A stretch of DNA of 5,187 bases, taken from contig DCVI01000180.1 of assembly GCA_002327315.1 (NCBI GenBank), positions 707-5,893 of the forward strand, written 5' to 3'. This stretch comes from Syntrophaceae bacterium UBA2192. GTDB lineage: Bacteria > Desulfobacterota > Syntrophia > Syntrophales > UBA2192. Positions 5,156 to 5,187 of this stretch are shown here, piece after piece. The notes under the pieces were generated by a model, which was not told where the DNA came from, did no database searches, and worked only from the letters and a program-made list of their open reading frames with translations. The position numbers were made by a program, and so were the translations under genes. How positions within the stretch are numbered: the first letter of the stretch is position 1; every line of letters starts with the position of its first letter.

Positions 5156-5187
5156 GAAGATAGGGGTCAAATCTTTAACCTTTAATA
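5156..5187. other. Possible edge of a REP/RAYT-type element
   Basis: The window ends in ATAGGGGTCAAATCTTTAA followed by CCTTTAATA. From memory, sequences of the GGGGTCAAA/GGGGTCAGA type recur near REP-associated tyrosine transposase (RAYT) genes in several proteobacterial groups. No transposase is in view and the element would lie beyond the window, so this is a pointer only. Confidence 0.2.

Overview
The window is a bacterial, probably Gram-negative chromosomal segment. It carries an exosortase fused to a VanZ/LamG protein, a DUF4143-type AAA ATPase, a MazEF-like toxin-antitoxin pair and a broken four-helix-bundle (23S-IVS family) gene. Exosortases occur in Gram-negative bacteria that make exopolysaccharide. 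Together with the compact mixed accessory content, this suggests Desulfobacterota (the former Deltaproteobacteria) or a neighbouring phylum. That placement is an inference; no rRNA or marker gene is present.

Layout. 1-255: non-coding mosaic of short tandem repeats and small GC palindromes. 257-1519 (-): AAA_14/DUF4143 ATPase, with a possible promoter almost touching its start codon. 1520-1641: divergent intergenic gap with one palindrome and a heptad array. 1642-3972 (+): a 776-residue protein joining a VanZ-like membrane domain interrupted by a LamG-like domain to a complete exosortase with Cys-Arg-His residues. Three in-frame blocks of the same repeat mosaic lie at its domain boundaries. 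3965-4050: purine-rich repeat tract with another palindrome. 4055-4429 (+): four-helix-bundle gene broken by one TAA codon. 4472-5066 (-): RHH antitoxin and MazF toxin, overlapping, behind a strong sigma70-type promoter. 5135-5187: another heptad array and a possible edge of a REP/RAYT-type element.

The most unusual feature is the repeat system. At least eight copies of a 13-14 bp palindrome (GCCGC-N3/4-GCGGC, two slightly degenerate) occur, mostly next to short arrays of different 7-nt units (AAGCCRC, CTTCGGG, GTGGYCA, GGGTATT, GAGGGAC) or 8-nt units (GGTTCAAG, GACTGGTT). These blocks occupy most gene borders here. They are also read in frame through the exosortase gene, where they encode peptides such as SHKPQG and GLQ.SGIGI. 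The proteins do not form one pathway: the exosortase fusion belongs to envelope protein sorting and exopolysaccharide biology, while the ATPase, the toxin-antitoxin pair and the broken gene look like accessory cargo in a repeat-rich region.
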